From Pseudomonadota bacterium (GTDB lineage: Bacteria > Pseudomonadota > Gammaproteobacteria > Steroidobacterales > Steroidobacteraceae): a stretch of 14,977 bases of DNA. Every line of letters begins with the position of its first letter. The first letter of the stretch is position 1. The stretch spans positions 1 through 14,977 of the forward strand of contig JAJZLX010000635.1 in the NCBI GenBank assembly GCA_021850555.1, given 5' to 3'. The notes beneath the pieces were generated by a model, which was not told the origin of the DNA, did not search any database, and saw only the letters and a list, made by a program, of their open reading frames with translations. Below are positions 1 to 6,559 of this stretch, one piece after another. Made by a program: the position numbers and the translations under genes.

Positions 1-467
1 AGCACATCGAGGTGATCATCCGTCAGATGCTGCGCAAGGCCGAGGTGCAGGCCTCGGGTGAAACCTCGCTCCTGCGCGGCGAGCAGCTCGACCGCGCGCG
101 CGCGCTCGACATCAACGATCGCGCGCAGCAGGACGGCAAGCAGGCCGCGGCACTGCAGCCGGTGCTGCTCGGCATCACGAAGGCCTCGCTTGCGACCGAG
201 TCCTTCATCTCCGCGGCCTCCTTCCAGGAGACGACCCGTGTACTCACCGAAGCGGCGGTACGTGGTCTGCAGGACGATCTGCGCGGGCTGAAGGAGAACG
301 TCATCGTCGGCCGGCTCATCCCGGCGGGCACCGGGTTCGCGACCCACGCGTCGCGGCGCCGCAAGAGCGAAGGCGCCGAGCGCCGAAGCTTCATGGAGGT
401 CGGCGGCGGGATGCCCGAGGCGGATGAGAGCAGCGTCGGGGAGGAATCCGAGAGCGCAGCGGGATAA
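1..467 (+). CDS. rpoC: RNA polymerase beta' subunit, C-terminal end (partial)
   Basis: This is the last ~155 codons of the beta' subunit of DNA-dependent RNA polymerase; the gene enters from the left edge. The reading frame opens at base 3 ([10 protein letters not shown]) and ends at TAA 465-467. Recognisable C-terminal beta' landmarks are [32 protein letters not shown] (the conserved switch/C-terminal clamp segment) and [17 protein letters not shown]. After the conserved core comes a short Arg/Lys then Glu/Ser-rich tail ending in ESESAAG, which is variable among proteobacteria. It is followed 66 bases later by an intrinsic terminator. In many bacteria rpsL comes next; here it lies 11.4 kb away. 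Confidence 0.97.
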   Translation, partial: HIEVIIRQMLRKAEVQASGETSLLRGEQLDRARALDINDRAQQDGKQAAALQPVLLGITKASLATESFISAASFQETTRVLTEAAVRGLQDDLRGLKENVIVGRLIPAGTGFATHASRRRKSEGAERRSFMEVGGGMPEADESSVGEESESAAG

Positions 468-533
468 GTGTGCTTGCGATGGCCCGGGTGGCTCGAGCGC
501 CCGGGTAGCCCGAAGACTTGGAGTGGTCGGACT

Positions 534-567
534 GGCCGGCGGGAGCGTGAGCTTGCGCCGGCCTTTT
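534..567 (+). terminator. Intrinsic terminator after rpoC
   Basis: A perfect 8-bp GC stem (GGCCGGCG 534-541 with CGCCGGCC 556-563) is followed at once by TTTT (564-567). Inside it, AGC/GCT (544-546 with 551-553) closes a GTGA (GNRA-type) tetraloop, so the hairpin is nearly continuous with one G-G mismatch and one G-U pair. It sits 66 bases after the rpoC stop and should end the rpoBC transcript. Confidence 0.85.
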
Positions 568-599
568 CCATGCGCTGTCGCGCGGGGCTTTCGCGGGTT

Positions 600-628
600 C
601 TGCCTCCCGGCGAGCCGCGAGGAGGCAG
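600..628. other. Hairpin downstream of the GST pseudogene
   Basis: A perfect 8-bp inverted repeat (CTGCCTCC 600-607 with GGAGGCAG 621-628) has a 13-base loop that itself contains CGGC-GA-GCCG. It lies 28 bases past the GST stop on the minus strand. Neither side has a T tract, so it may be a processing or stability hairpin, or a weak terminator. Confidence 0.3.
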
Positions 629-656
629 CGGCGCCACGCACCGAAAAGAATGGTAT

Positions 657-1275
657 CTACGGCACTGCCAATAAATCGCGGATGTGGCGGGGCGCGCGGG
701 GCCTGGTGTACATGCGCTGCACGTAGTCCTTGAGTTGCGGAAAGCCGCCGAGCAGGCCGGCCACATCCCCCCAATCGAGCGTGAAGGCCACGACGAAGTC
801 AGCGGCGCTCACCCGCTCGCCCACGACGAAGGCGCGGCCCGACATGTGGCGCTCGAGCACTGCGGCCATCTCCCTGAATTCCCGCTGCGCGATGGGCACG
901 TCGCCCGGCAGGCGGTCGGCCTGCGGGTACAGGGTGGTGTGGCGGGCGATGCGCCAGAGGGGCTGCTCGAGCTCGGTGAAGGCGAAGAGCGTCCAGCGAT
1001 ACACCTCCGCCCGCTGCCCGATATCCGAGGGCAGGAAACCGGCCTCAGGGTATTTCTCGGCAAGATACAGCACGATGGCGGCCGACTCGGTCAGCACGGC
1101 GGCCGCCATCGATCAGCACCGGTACCTTCCCGGCCGGGTTGATCTGCAGGAATTCCGGACGTCTGTGCCCGCCTGCCCCGAGATTCACGGTGATGGCTTC
1201 GAAGTCGACGCCGAGCTCCTGGAGCATCCAGCGGGCGCGGATCGAGCGGGCGGGACCGAACTCGTAGAGCTTCAT
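657..1275 (-). pseudogene. Glutathione S-transferase, frameshifted
   Basis: This encodes a GST-family enzyme (glutathione conjugation, cytosolic) split between two frames. The N-terminal thioredoxin-like half starts at ATG 1275 (MKLYEFGPARSIRARWML) and reads through PAGKVPVLIDGG. It then shifts frame at about 1097-1105. The other frame continues with VLTESAAIVLYLAEKYPEA and the all-helical C-terminal domain to the TAG at 657-659. The span is 619 bases, one more than a multiple of three. Removing one base from the GC run gives an uninterrupted 205-aa protein, the usual GST length, with DGGRVLTES across the join. The GPARS-R motif holds the likely catalytic Ser. A good GGAGG lies 7 bases before ATG 1275, which favours this start over one further upstream. 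It is either a recent pseudogene or a sequencing error in GC-rich DNA. Confidence 0.85.
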
Positions 1276-1305
1276 GGAAGCCTCCGCCCTGGATATTTGG
1301 AACAA

Positions 1306-1500
1306 TTATCGCATCCCGTAGTCGCGCAGGCGCGCCCCAGTTCGACAATTGCAGTTGCCAACGCTCGTTGAGGAGGCCGCCCCGGCCGCTATTTTCATCG
1401 CTTCCGCGTGCTTCCCGCGGGCGACCGATCCGTCCCCGTCTCCTGCCGCGGATTTCTTCAGGCGGCGCACTTCCTTTACCGAATTTCGGCTTTCCGGCAT
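1306..1500 (-). CDS. Possible small protein (64 aa), hypothetical
   Basis: I do not recognise this protein. The frame runs from ATG 1500 to TAA 1306-1308 and encodes a basic N-terminal half (SVKEVRRLKKSAAG), an Ala/Ser-rich middle and a CNCRTGARLR tail with two Cys. The main support is an unusually good Shine-Dalgarno (GGAGAAGG) a few bases before the ATG, and its position 30 bases upstream of, and on the same strand as, the GST. Third-position GC is only moderately raised, and no domain or signal peptide is visible. It could be a chance ORF in the GST/Nramp divergent region. Confidence 0.3.
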   Translation of the reverse strand: MPESRNSVKEVRRLKKSAAGDGDGSVARGKHAEAMKIAAGAASSTSVGNCNCRTGARLRDYGMR

Positions 1501-1527
1501 TGCCTTCTCCGGGGAAGCACTGATAAT
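1500..1527 (+). promoter_or_regulatory. Candidate sigma-70 promoter for the Nramp gene
   Basis: TTGCCT (1500-1505), a 16-base spacer and GATAAT (1522-1527) match consensus at 4/6 and 5/6. It would give a leader of about 120 bases before the GTG at 1657. I saw no convincing manganese (yybP-ykoY) or magnesium (M-box) riboswitch signature in that leader. Confidence 0.35.
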
Positions 1528-1656
1528 CTTCCGCAAATGCGAATCAATCTTATTTATTGCTCGGGTCGCCAGAGCTTGAGCGCCGGGCCGTTCGTGTGGC
1601 CGGACGCTTCGGAGTACAGAGCCCTTCGCCCCCCCGTGGCATGAGATACCTTCACC

Positions 1657-2922
1657 GTGGACCAACCCGCAGCTGACGTCCTCACCCCCTCCCGGCTTTT
1701 CGCCGGTGGCTGGAAGACCTTTCTCCTCGTCATGGGGCCGGGGCTGGTGGTCATGCTGGCTGATACCGACGTCGGTAGCATCATCACAGCCGCGCAGAGC
1801 GGCGTGCAGTGGGGGTATCGGCTGCTGCTGCTGCAGCTGCTGCTCATCCCGGTGCTCTTCGTCGTGCAGGAGCTCACGGTCCGCCTGGGTGTATTCACCG
1901 GGCAGGGCCATGGCGAGCTCATCCGCAAGACCTTCGGCACGGGCTGGGCCTGGTTGTCCGTGTGCGGCCTGGGGGTCGCCACCCTGGGCGCGCTGGTGAC
2001 CGAATTCTCCGGTATCGCAGGTGTCGGCGAGCTGTTCGGCATCCCGAGGCTGCTCAGCCTGAGTCTCACCGTGATCATGCTGCTGACCGTGGTGCTGACG
2101 GGCAGCTACCGCCGGGTCGAGCGGGTGGCCATCATGCTCGGACTGTTCGAATTCGCCTTCTTCGTGGTGGCCTGGCGTGCCCACCCGCAGGGCGCCGAGG
2201 TGATCCGGGGGTTGGTGCACATGCCGCTCGGGAACGACGCATACCTGTATCTCGTGGCCGCCAACATCGGCGCGGTCATCATGCCGTGGATGATCTTCTA
2301 CCAGCAGTCCGCAGTGGCCGACAAGAAGCTGCAGCCCCATCACTACCGCTTTGCACGGTGGGATACGGCCATCGGCTCGGTGCTGACCCAGCTGGTGATG
2401 GCCGCGATTCTGGTGGCGGCCGCCGCCACCATTGGCGAGCGCCATCCGGACGCCAGCCTTAGCACGATCGGCGACATCACCAAGATGCTGGTGCCCTTCC
2501 TCGGTGCGGATGTCGGGCGCGTCATATTCAGCTTGGGCACCATCGGCGCGGCCATGGTGGCTGCGATCGTGGTGTCGCTGGCTTGCGCCTGGGGCTTCGG
2601 CGAGGTGACCGGATACCGTCATTCGCTCGAGCACCAACCACTGGAAGCTCCGTGGTTCTACGGTATCTATGCCTTTGCGGTCATCGGTGGCGCCGCAGTG
2701 GTCGACCTGGTGCCCAACCTCGTGCAGCTGAACATCGGCGTCGAGGTCATGAATGCACTGATGCTGCCTCTGGTGCTGGGTTTCCTCGTGGCGCTCGCCT
2801 TCAAGGCGCTGCCGCCCGAGCATCGTCTGAAAGGCCCGTACGCGCGGGTCGTCATCGCAGTGTCGATGTTGACCGCGGGGCTCGGCGTGTACGGCGGCCT
2901 CACGGGGATCCATCTGTTCTGA
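1657..2922 (+). CDS. Nramp-family transporter with atypical metal-site motifs
   Basis: This is a 421-aa inner-membrane protein of the Nramp/MntH (LeuT-fold) family, with about 11 hydrophobic segments. Start GTG 1657 is fixed by an in-frame TGA at 1642-1644; the Shine-Dalgarno is weak. The TM1 region GPGLVVMLADTDVGSI aligns to the family signature, followed by the expected Q and GY, but the canonical DPGN is DVGS (residues 38-41). Asp38 is kept and the metal-binding Asn becomes Ser. In TM6 the canonical MPH is MPW (209-211); the Ala206 and Met209 ligand positions are kept while the His of the proton pathway is lost. This suggests a related clade rather than a true MntH, so substrate (Mn2+, Mg2+ or other) and proton coupling are uncertain. 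It is transcribed away from the GST gene and toward the methyltransferase. Confidence 0.88.
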   Translation: MDQPAADVLTPSRLFAGGWKTFLLVMGPGLVVMLADTDVGSIITAAQSGVQWGYRLLLLQLLLIPVLFVVQELTVRLGVFTGQGHGELIRKTFGTGWAWLSVCGLGVATLGALVTEFSGIAGVGELFGIPRLLSLSLTVIMLLTVVLTGSYRRVERVAIMLGLFEFAFFVVAWRAHPQGAEVIRGLVHMPLGNDAYLYLVAANIGAVIMPWMIFYQQSAVADKKLQPHHYRFARWDTAIGSVLTQLVMAAILVAAAATIGERHPDASLSTIGDITKMLVPFLGADVGRVIFSLGTIGAAMVAAIVVSLACAWGFGEVTGYRHSLEHQPLEAPWFYGIYAFAVIGGAAVVDLVPNLVQLNIGVEVMNALMLPLVLGFLVALAFKALPPEHRLKGPYARVVIAVSMLTAGLGVYGGLTGIHLF

Positions 2923-2967
2923 GCGTGCTCTTCGGCGGCTGTCTTCGGCCCCGGCCGGCGCGCCCCG

Positions 2968-3037
2968 TGGCAAAGGCTGTCCGCTGTGTCCGCGGACCAA
3001 AATCCGCTCAGGCCGAACAGACAGCGCCCCCTTGCCG
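2968..3037. other. Structured intergenic segment between convergent genes
   Basis: Within the 226-base gap after the Nramp stop, GGCAA (2969-2973) can pair with TTGCC (3032-3036), and GCTGTC (2976-2981) with GACAGC (3020-3025). The apical part contains the palindrome GTCCGCGGAC (2988-2997). No T tract follows on either strand. It may be a transcript-end structure or a dispersed intergenic element. No gene is evident in 2923-3148. Confidence 0.3.
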
Positions 3038-3148
3038 CGCAGCGCGGGCGGAGCAAGAATGCGCGCAGACACCTCTGGCGCAAGCGTTACGCGCCGGCTC
3101 AAATGGCCAGTCTCGACAGCGAGAGAAAGTAGGCGCGGCGCTTGGGCT

Positions 3149-3919
3149 TCACATCGCCCTGCGCAGCCAGAACAGTCCCGTGCGCAGGGAGAACGATCCG
3201 TCGGCTTCGATAGCCAGGGCTTCTCTCACCTCGCGCGGCGCGACATCCTGAAGACCACGGATCACGGCGACCCTGTCCTCGGGCGTGCGCATCCGCGCCA
3301 CCCAGGAAGAGAATTCCAGGCGCGTCGGCCACTCCCGATACTCCACTTCGGTCAGGCCGGCCGACTGGAAAAGGGAGCGCCACTCGCGCATCGTGCGATT
3401 GCGGACATGTGACACATCGCGCAGAAGCTCAGTGGATTGCAGGTACGTATCGGTCAACGCATCCTCTGCGCCCAAGGTGTCGATGATCAACGCATGACCA
3501 CCGGGCGCGAGCACGCGGCGCATCTCCCCCAAGGCGGCTTCGAGCCTCGTCCAGTGGTGAGTGCTGTATCGCGTGCACACCAGGGGGAAGGCCCCGTCCG
3601 GGAACGGCAGAGATTCGGCGTTGCCCTGGCGCACCTCGATCTGGCTCAAGCCGCGCTGCGCTGCGCCGCTCGATACCGCCGCCAACATGCCGGGGGAGGG
3701 ATCGAGCGCCACCACGCGGCCGAGGTACGGTGCGAGCGCGAACGAGAGGTGTCCCGCGCCGCAGCCGATGTCGAGCGCCCGTTCCGTGCGCGCCGCCGTC
3801 CGCTGCACGAGACCTTTGGCATGCTCGAGGTCGGGTCCCGCGGAGTGAACGCTGCTGTTGAGATACGCTTCGGCGCGGGGATCGAATTGATGCTGGACAG
3901 TCTGCTGGTGCGTGCGCAT
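3149..3919 (-). CDS. Class I SAM-dependent methyltransferase
   Basis: This is a 256-aa cytosolic enzyme with a Methyltransf_11/UbiE-like Rossmann fold. Motif I is LDIGCGAGH (49-57), the acidic SAM-ribose residue is Asp73 (VVALDPSPGML), motif II is QGNAESLPFPDG (98-109), and RRVLAPGGH (134-142) is the usual post-motif segment. The N-terminus QFDPRAEAYLNSSVH is typical of small-molecule methyltransferases. The substrate cannot be inferred. Start ATG 3919 has GGAG 8-9 bases upstream. It is divergent from the XRE regulator at 4029, the standard arrangement for a regulator and its target, with a TGAAC/GTTCA inverted repeat 19 bases upstream of the start. Confidence 0.88.
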   Translation of the reverse strand: MRTHQQTVQHQFDPRAEAYLNSSVHSAGPDLEHAKGLVQRTAARTERALDIGCGAGHLSFALAPYLGRVVALDPSPGMLAAVSSGAAQRGLSQIEVRQGNAESLPFPDGAFPLVCTRYSTHHWTRLEAALGEMRRVLAPGGHALIIDTLGAEDALTDTYLQSTELLRDVSHVRNRTMREWRSLFQSAGLTEVEYREWPTRLEFSSWVARMRTPEDRVAVIRGLQDVAPREVREALAIEADGSFSLRTGLFWLRRAM

Positions 3920-3937
3920 CGGGCGTGCTCCGGTGTT

Positions 3938-3950
3938 TGAACATCGTTCA
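3938..3950. promoter_or_regulatory. Candidate operator, TGAAC-ATC-GTTCA
   Basis: A perfect 5-3-5 inverted repeat lies in the divergent promoter region between the methyltransferase and the XRE regulator. It falls in the probable methyltransferase leader, a position suited to repression. The size fits a dimeric HTH protein; that the neighbouring XRE protein binds it is inference. Confidence 0.4.
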
Positions 3951-3994
3951 GCCTAGACGGCCGCTCATGCTGGTACAAGAAAGGCAGTTATCCT

Positions 3995-4023
3995 ATTATA
4001 AGGACCACCCATTTCCCGGTCGC
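3995..4023 (-). promoter_or_regulatory. Candidate methyltransferase promoter, overlapping an XRE-gene -10
   Basis: Read on the minus strand there is an exact TATAAT (4000 to 3995) with a 17-base spacer to a weak -35, GCGACC (4023 to 4018, 3/6). The same AT-rich block read forward gives TATTAT (3994-3999), a possible -10 for the XRE gene starting at 4029. The two divergent promoters may therefore overlap. Confidence 0.4.
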
Positions 4024-4028
4024 GCCCC

Positions 4029-4865
4029 ATGTCGTTACGAAAGCGGTCCGGCGGCGGCGCCCAGCCGTACTCGCCCCTGTCGCCGGGTGAGTTCCTGCGC
4101 GCACGGCGCGACCGGCTCAGGCCGGAGGATTTTGGGCTGCCCCGGGGCAGGCGCCGCGCTCCGGGCCTGCGGCGCGAGGAGGTGGCGCAGCTCTGTGGGA
4201 TCAGCCCGACCTGGTACACCTGGATCGAGCAGGGGCGCACGACCGCCGTCTCGGTCGCAACGCTGAATGCCATTGCGGACGGGCTGCATCTTTCCCGGGC
4301 CGAGAGAGCGTACCTTTTCGAGATCAGCTCGCGTGCCGATCCCGCGCCGCCGCGCCTGGAGGATTCCGATCCGCGGCGGCTGATGGCGCTCGTCCGGGCG
4401 ATCCGCACGCCGGCCTATGTCCTCGATCGTCATTGGGATGCCATCGCCTGGAATCGGTCCGCCGCGCAGCTGTTCGTCGACTGGCTGGGGAAAGGGGCGG
4501 CGAAGGCGAAAGGCTTCCTGGTCCCCCACGAGCGCAACCTGTTGGGTTATGTGTTTCTGGACCCGCGCGCGCCCGGCTTCATCGCGGACTGGGAGGAGCG
4601 CTCACGCCGCCTTGTGGCCGAGTATCGCGCCGACACCGCGAGCTGGGGCGAGGATCCGGTGCGCCAGGCGCTCGTGCACGAGCTGTGCGAAGCGAGTCCC
4701 GCCTTCGATGGCGCATGGCGCTCCCAACACGTCCTTTCCCGCGAGGGCGGCACGCGGGTGTTTCACCATCCCGCGCGGGGGAAATGCCGGTACGAGCAAC
4801 ATACACTTCGTCCGGCGCAGCCCTCCGGGCTGAAGCTCACGGTCTTGGTGCCTGTGGATGCCTGA
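4029..4865 (+). CDS. XRE-family regulator with MmyB-like ligand domain
   Basis: This is a 278-aa cytosolic transcription factor. The N-terminal helix-turn-helix lies at residues 44-70 (RAPGLRREEVAQLCGISPTW, then YTWIEQGR). RRxPGLRREEVAxLAGxS..WYxxxEQG is the hallmark of the XRE subgroup with a C-terminal MmyB-like (PAS-like) domain. That domain covers about 105-278: RTPAYVLDRHWDAIAWN, then VPHERNLL, LDPRAPGFIADWE and a VFHHP segment. Such proteins commonly act as local repressors responding to small hydrophobic molecules. The likely target is the divergent methyltransferase and/or itself. No good Shine-Dalgarno is seen at ATG 4029. Its 3' end converges on the TetR gene with a 95-base gap. Confidence 0.9.
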   Translation: MSLRKRSGGGAQPYSPLSPGEFLRARRDRLRPEDFGLPRGRRRAPGLRREEVAQLCGISPTWYTWIEQGRTTAVSVATLNAIADGLHLSRAERAYLFEISSRADPAPPRLEDSDPRRLMALVRAIRTPAYVLDRHWDAIAWNRSAAQLFVDWLGKGAAKAKGFLVPHERNLLGYVFLDPRAPGFIADWEERSRRLVAEYRADTASWGEDPVRQALVHELCEASPAFDGAWRSQHVLSREGGTRVFHHPARGKCRYEQHTLRPAQPSGLKLTVLVPVDA

Positions 4866-4960
4866 GTGCGCCGCGAGGCCGCCGGTCCGCGGATGCTCGC
4901 CCACGGCCGCCTTGGACCGTCCGGCGCCCGGGTGCCCTGCGATCGTTCCTCATCCTCTGG

Positions 4961-5527
4961 CTAGCGCTGCTCGAGCCCGAGTCGGCTCTTCAGTCGTTGC
5001 ATGGCGCGGGTGAAAATCCCGGGATCGTCCAAAGCGCGTGTGAGTATGATAGCCCCTTGGATGGTGATGACCGTCTCCTCAGCCAATGCCGCCGCCGCCG
5101 CCCGGCTGTTGCCGCACCGTGCCAGGGCTTCGGCGAGTGCGCCGACCCAACGGGAAAAATACGCGTGCACCTCGCGCGTGAATGCGTCGCGGGCGTCGCC
5201 AAGGGCAAACAGGCCCACCAGGCAGACACGCCGTCCGGCGTCGAAGTATTGATCAACAGCCTCGAGCATCGCCGCGATGTTCTCTCGCGGCCGCCTCGCG
5301 CCACGAAGCGCGGCAAAGACATGGCGCTCGAACCACGCATCGATCCCGGCCAGAACGGCCGCCGCCATCTGCGCCTTGCCGCCCGGGAAAAAGTGGTAGA
5401 GGCTGCCTTTGCCGAGTCCCGTGGCTTGGCTGATCAGCGAGAGGCTGGCTCCCTCGTAGCCGTGCTCGCGGAACACCTCGGCCAGCGCCGGCAGGACCTC
5501 TTCCCGCCCCTCGACCGTTCCCGCCAT
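4961..5527 (-). CDS. TetR/AcrR-family regulator
   Basis: This is a 188-aa cytosolic DNA-binding repressor. The N-terminal HTH spans about residues 14-50, with the signature HGYEGASLSLISQATGLGKG followed by SLYHFFPGGKAQM. The variable all-helical C-terminal ligand domain (52-188) has no recognisable inducer signature; the pattern resembles the YxaF/LmrA-like subgroup. The frame is open further upstream, but those residues lack the fold and overlap the DUF1348 gene, so ATG 5527 is chosen. That start lies 5 bases after the DUF1348 stop, indicating one operon with translational coupling; its own Shine-Dalgarno is poor. It probably represses its operon through the inverted repeat at 6036-6051. Confidence 0.9.
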   Translation of the reverse strand: MAGTVEGREEVLPALAEVFREHGYEGASLSLISQATGLGKGSLYHFFPGGKAQMAAAVLAGIDAWFERHVFAALRGARRPRENIAAMLEAVDQYFDAGRRVCLVGLFALGDARDAFTREVHAYFSRWVGALAEALARCGNSRAAAAALAEETVITIQGAIILTRALDDPGIFTRAMQRLKSRLGLEQR

Positions 5528-5532
5528 GGCCG

Positions 5533-6000
5533 CTAGAGGCCGAGATCGCTCAGGCCCGGATGGCCGTCCGGCCGCCGACCGAGCGGCCAGTGAAACTTCC
5601 GATCGGACTCGGCGATGGGCAGGTCGTTGATGCTCGCAAAGCGCCGGCGCATCAGTCCGTGCGCGTCGAACTCCCAGTTCTCGTTGCCGTATGCGCGGAA
5701 CCAAAAGCCGCTGTCGTCACGCCACTCGTAGGCGAACCGGACTGCGATGCGATCGCCTGTGAAGGCCCAGAGCTCCTTGATCAGACGGTAGTCCTGCTCC
5801 CGAGCCCATTTCCGTGTGAGAAACGCGATGATCTCGGCGCGTCCGGTGAGGAATTCCGCGCGGTTGCGCCAGCGGCTGTCCTCGGTGTAGGCGAGCGCGA
5901 CACGCTCGGGATCGCGGGTGTTCCAGGCGTCCTCCGCCATGCGTACTTTCCGGGCGGCGGTCTCGGCGGTGAACGGCGGCAATGGCGGGCGGTCGGACAT
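5533..6000 (-). CDS. NTF2-like (SnoaL superfamily) DUF1348 protein
   Basis: This is a 155-aa protein of the nuclear-transport-factor-2 fold, DUF1348 family. Family features include [20 protein letters not shown] (25-44), [12 protein letters not shown] then F..RKWARE (46-68), [19 protein letters not shown] (89-107) and a Trp/Arg-rich C-terminus. Members are cone-shaped single-domain proteins, often with poorly defined roles; no reaction can be assigned. Start ATG 6000 is supported by GGAGGG five bases upstream. The frame extends 24 codons further up, but that segment covers the operator and promoter, so it is rejected. It is the first gene of an operon with the TetR regulator and is likely that regulator's target. 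Confidence 0.88.
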   Translation of the reverse strand: MSDRPPLPPFTAETAARKVRMAEDAWNTRDPERVALAYTEDSRWRNRAEFLTGRAEIIAFLTRKWAREQDYRLIKELWAFTGDRIAVRFAYEWRDDSGFWFRAYGNENWEFDAHGLMRRRFASINDLPIAESDRKFHWPLGRRPDGHPGLSDLGL

Positions 6001-6035
6001 GGTGCCCTCCGGGATCGGTTTCATGCGGGCTGTAT

Positions 6036-6051
6036 TGTACCGAACGGTACA
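6036..6051. promoter_or_regulatory. TetR-type operator, TGTACCG-AA-CGGTACA
   Basis: This perfect 7-2-7 inverted repeat of 16 bp lies 36 bases upstream of the DUF1348 start. It has the ACCG..CGGT core common in operators of small TetR repressors. It overlaps the expected -10 region of the promoter at 6044-6072, so binding would occlude RNA polymerase. Binding by the TetR protein at 4961-5527 is inferred from position. Confidence 0.7.
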
Positions 6052-6072
6052 GACAGATGCACTGCCTGTCAA
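6044..6072 (-). promoter_or_regulatory. Promoter of the DUF1348-TetR operon
   Basis: On the minus strand there is a perfect TTGACA -35 (6072 to 6067). A 17-base spacer leads to TACCGT (6049 to 6044), a weak -10 (3/6) inside the operator. A better -10, TACAAT (6039 to 6034), overlaps the other operator arm but has no matching -35. In either case the repeat at 6036-6051 lies over the -10. Confidence 0.5.
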
Positions 6073-6559
6073 TCTCTGGGTTCGCTGGCCCCGGTGAGCG
6101 GCACCTCACGCTCCTGCTGCAAGCCGGCGCCGACGCTGCGCCTGGCCGTCTCTATAGACGTGACCCGTGCGGCGATCTCATGGTGCCGATCGATTTGGAG
6201 AGACACACCACCGACAGTTCGTTGAATGAGGTCCGCTCAGCCACTTCGAAGCCGACCTTCAGCAACACGTGCATCGAAGCGGCGTTCCGGGCGCCAGCGA
6301 AACGTGGCTTGGGCGCTTGCGCCTCGCAACTCGTCCTGGCACCAAGCCTCTGCTGCCGGCAGGGGCGGGAGCGCGGTCCGAATGACGGGTGGCATCGGTC
6401 CGACCTTCAGACTCAATCCGCAACGCCAGCTCGCGGTTGCCAGCGCCGCTTGCCTGTGCCAACCTCTGGCGCTTGCGGCGCGGCAAAGTCCCCCGCGCCG
6501 CCTCTGCTTCCCGGCGTGGGCGCGGAGGGTGGCCGGATTTCGTGTCTTGGGAGCAGTCC
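6073..6559. other. Gene-poor gap between the DUF1348 promoter and the quinone reductase
   Basis: No intact gene is supported here. ORFs crossing it are Arg/Ser/Pro-rich and lack domains. It holds the probable acetyltransferase remnant (6152-6300, minus strand). I see no clear promoter for the quinone reductase, although one must lie here or further upstream. Confidence 0.5.
6152..6300 (-). pseudogene. Probable GNAT acetyltransferase C-terminal remnant
   Basis: On the minus strand one frame reads GARNAASMHVLLKVGFEVAE, then RTSFNELSVVCLSKSI, to a TAG at 6152-6154. The NAAS.xVLxKxGF block is the conserved acetyl-CoA-site helix and beta strand near the C-terminus of GNAT acyltransferases. Upstream of it the frame lacks the expected glycine-rich Q/RxxGxG/A pyrophosphate loop and runs into stops near 6415. 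This looks like the tail of a decayed gene. The match is a single motif, so chance remains possible. Confidence 0.4.

Noticed and set aside
483..505. CCCGGG...CCCGGG inverted repeat just after rpoC as a second terminator
   Set aside because: No T tract follows; the adjacent hairpin at 534-567 is the convincing terminator.
1528..1656. Metal riboswitch upstream of the Nramp gene
   Set aside because: I looked for yybP-ykoY and M-box signatures and found no conserved core.
1306..3102. 598-codon open frame antisense to the Nramp gene
   Set aside because: It is the mirror of a GC-rich coding frame, is His/Gln/Arg-rich without domains, and the sense strand encodes a clear transporter. Only its last 64 codons, outside the Nramp gene, are kept as a possible small gene.
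6001..6072. Upstream start for the DUF1348 protein adding 24 residues
   Set aside because: The extension runs over the promoter and operator, while ATG 6000 has a GGAGGG Shine-Dalgarno and fits the family length.
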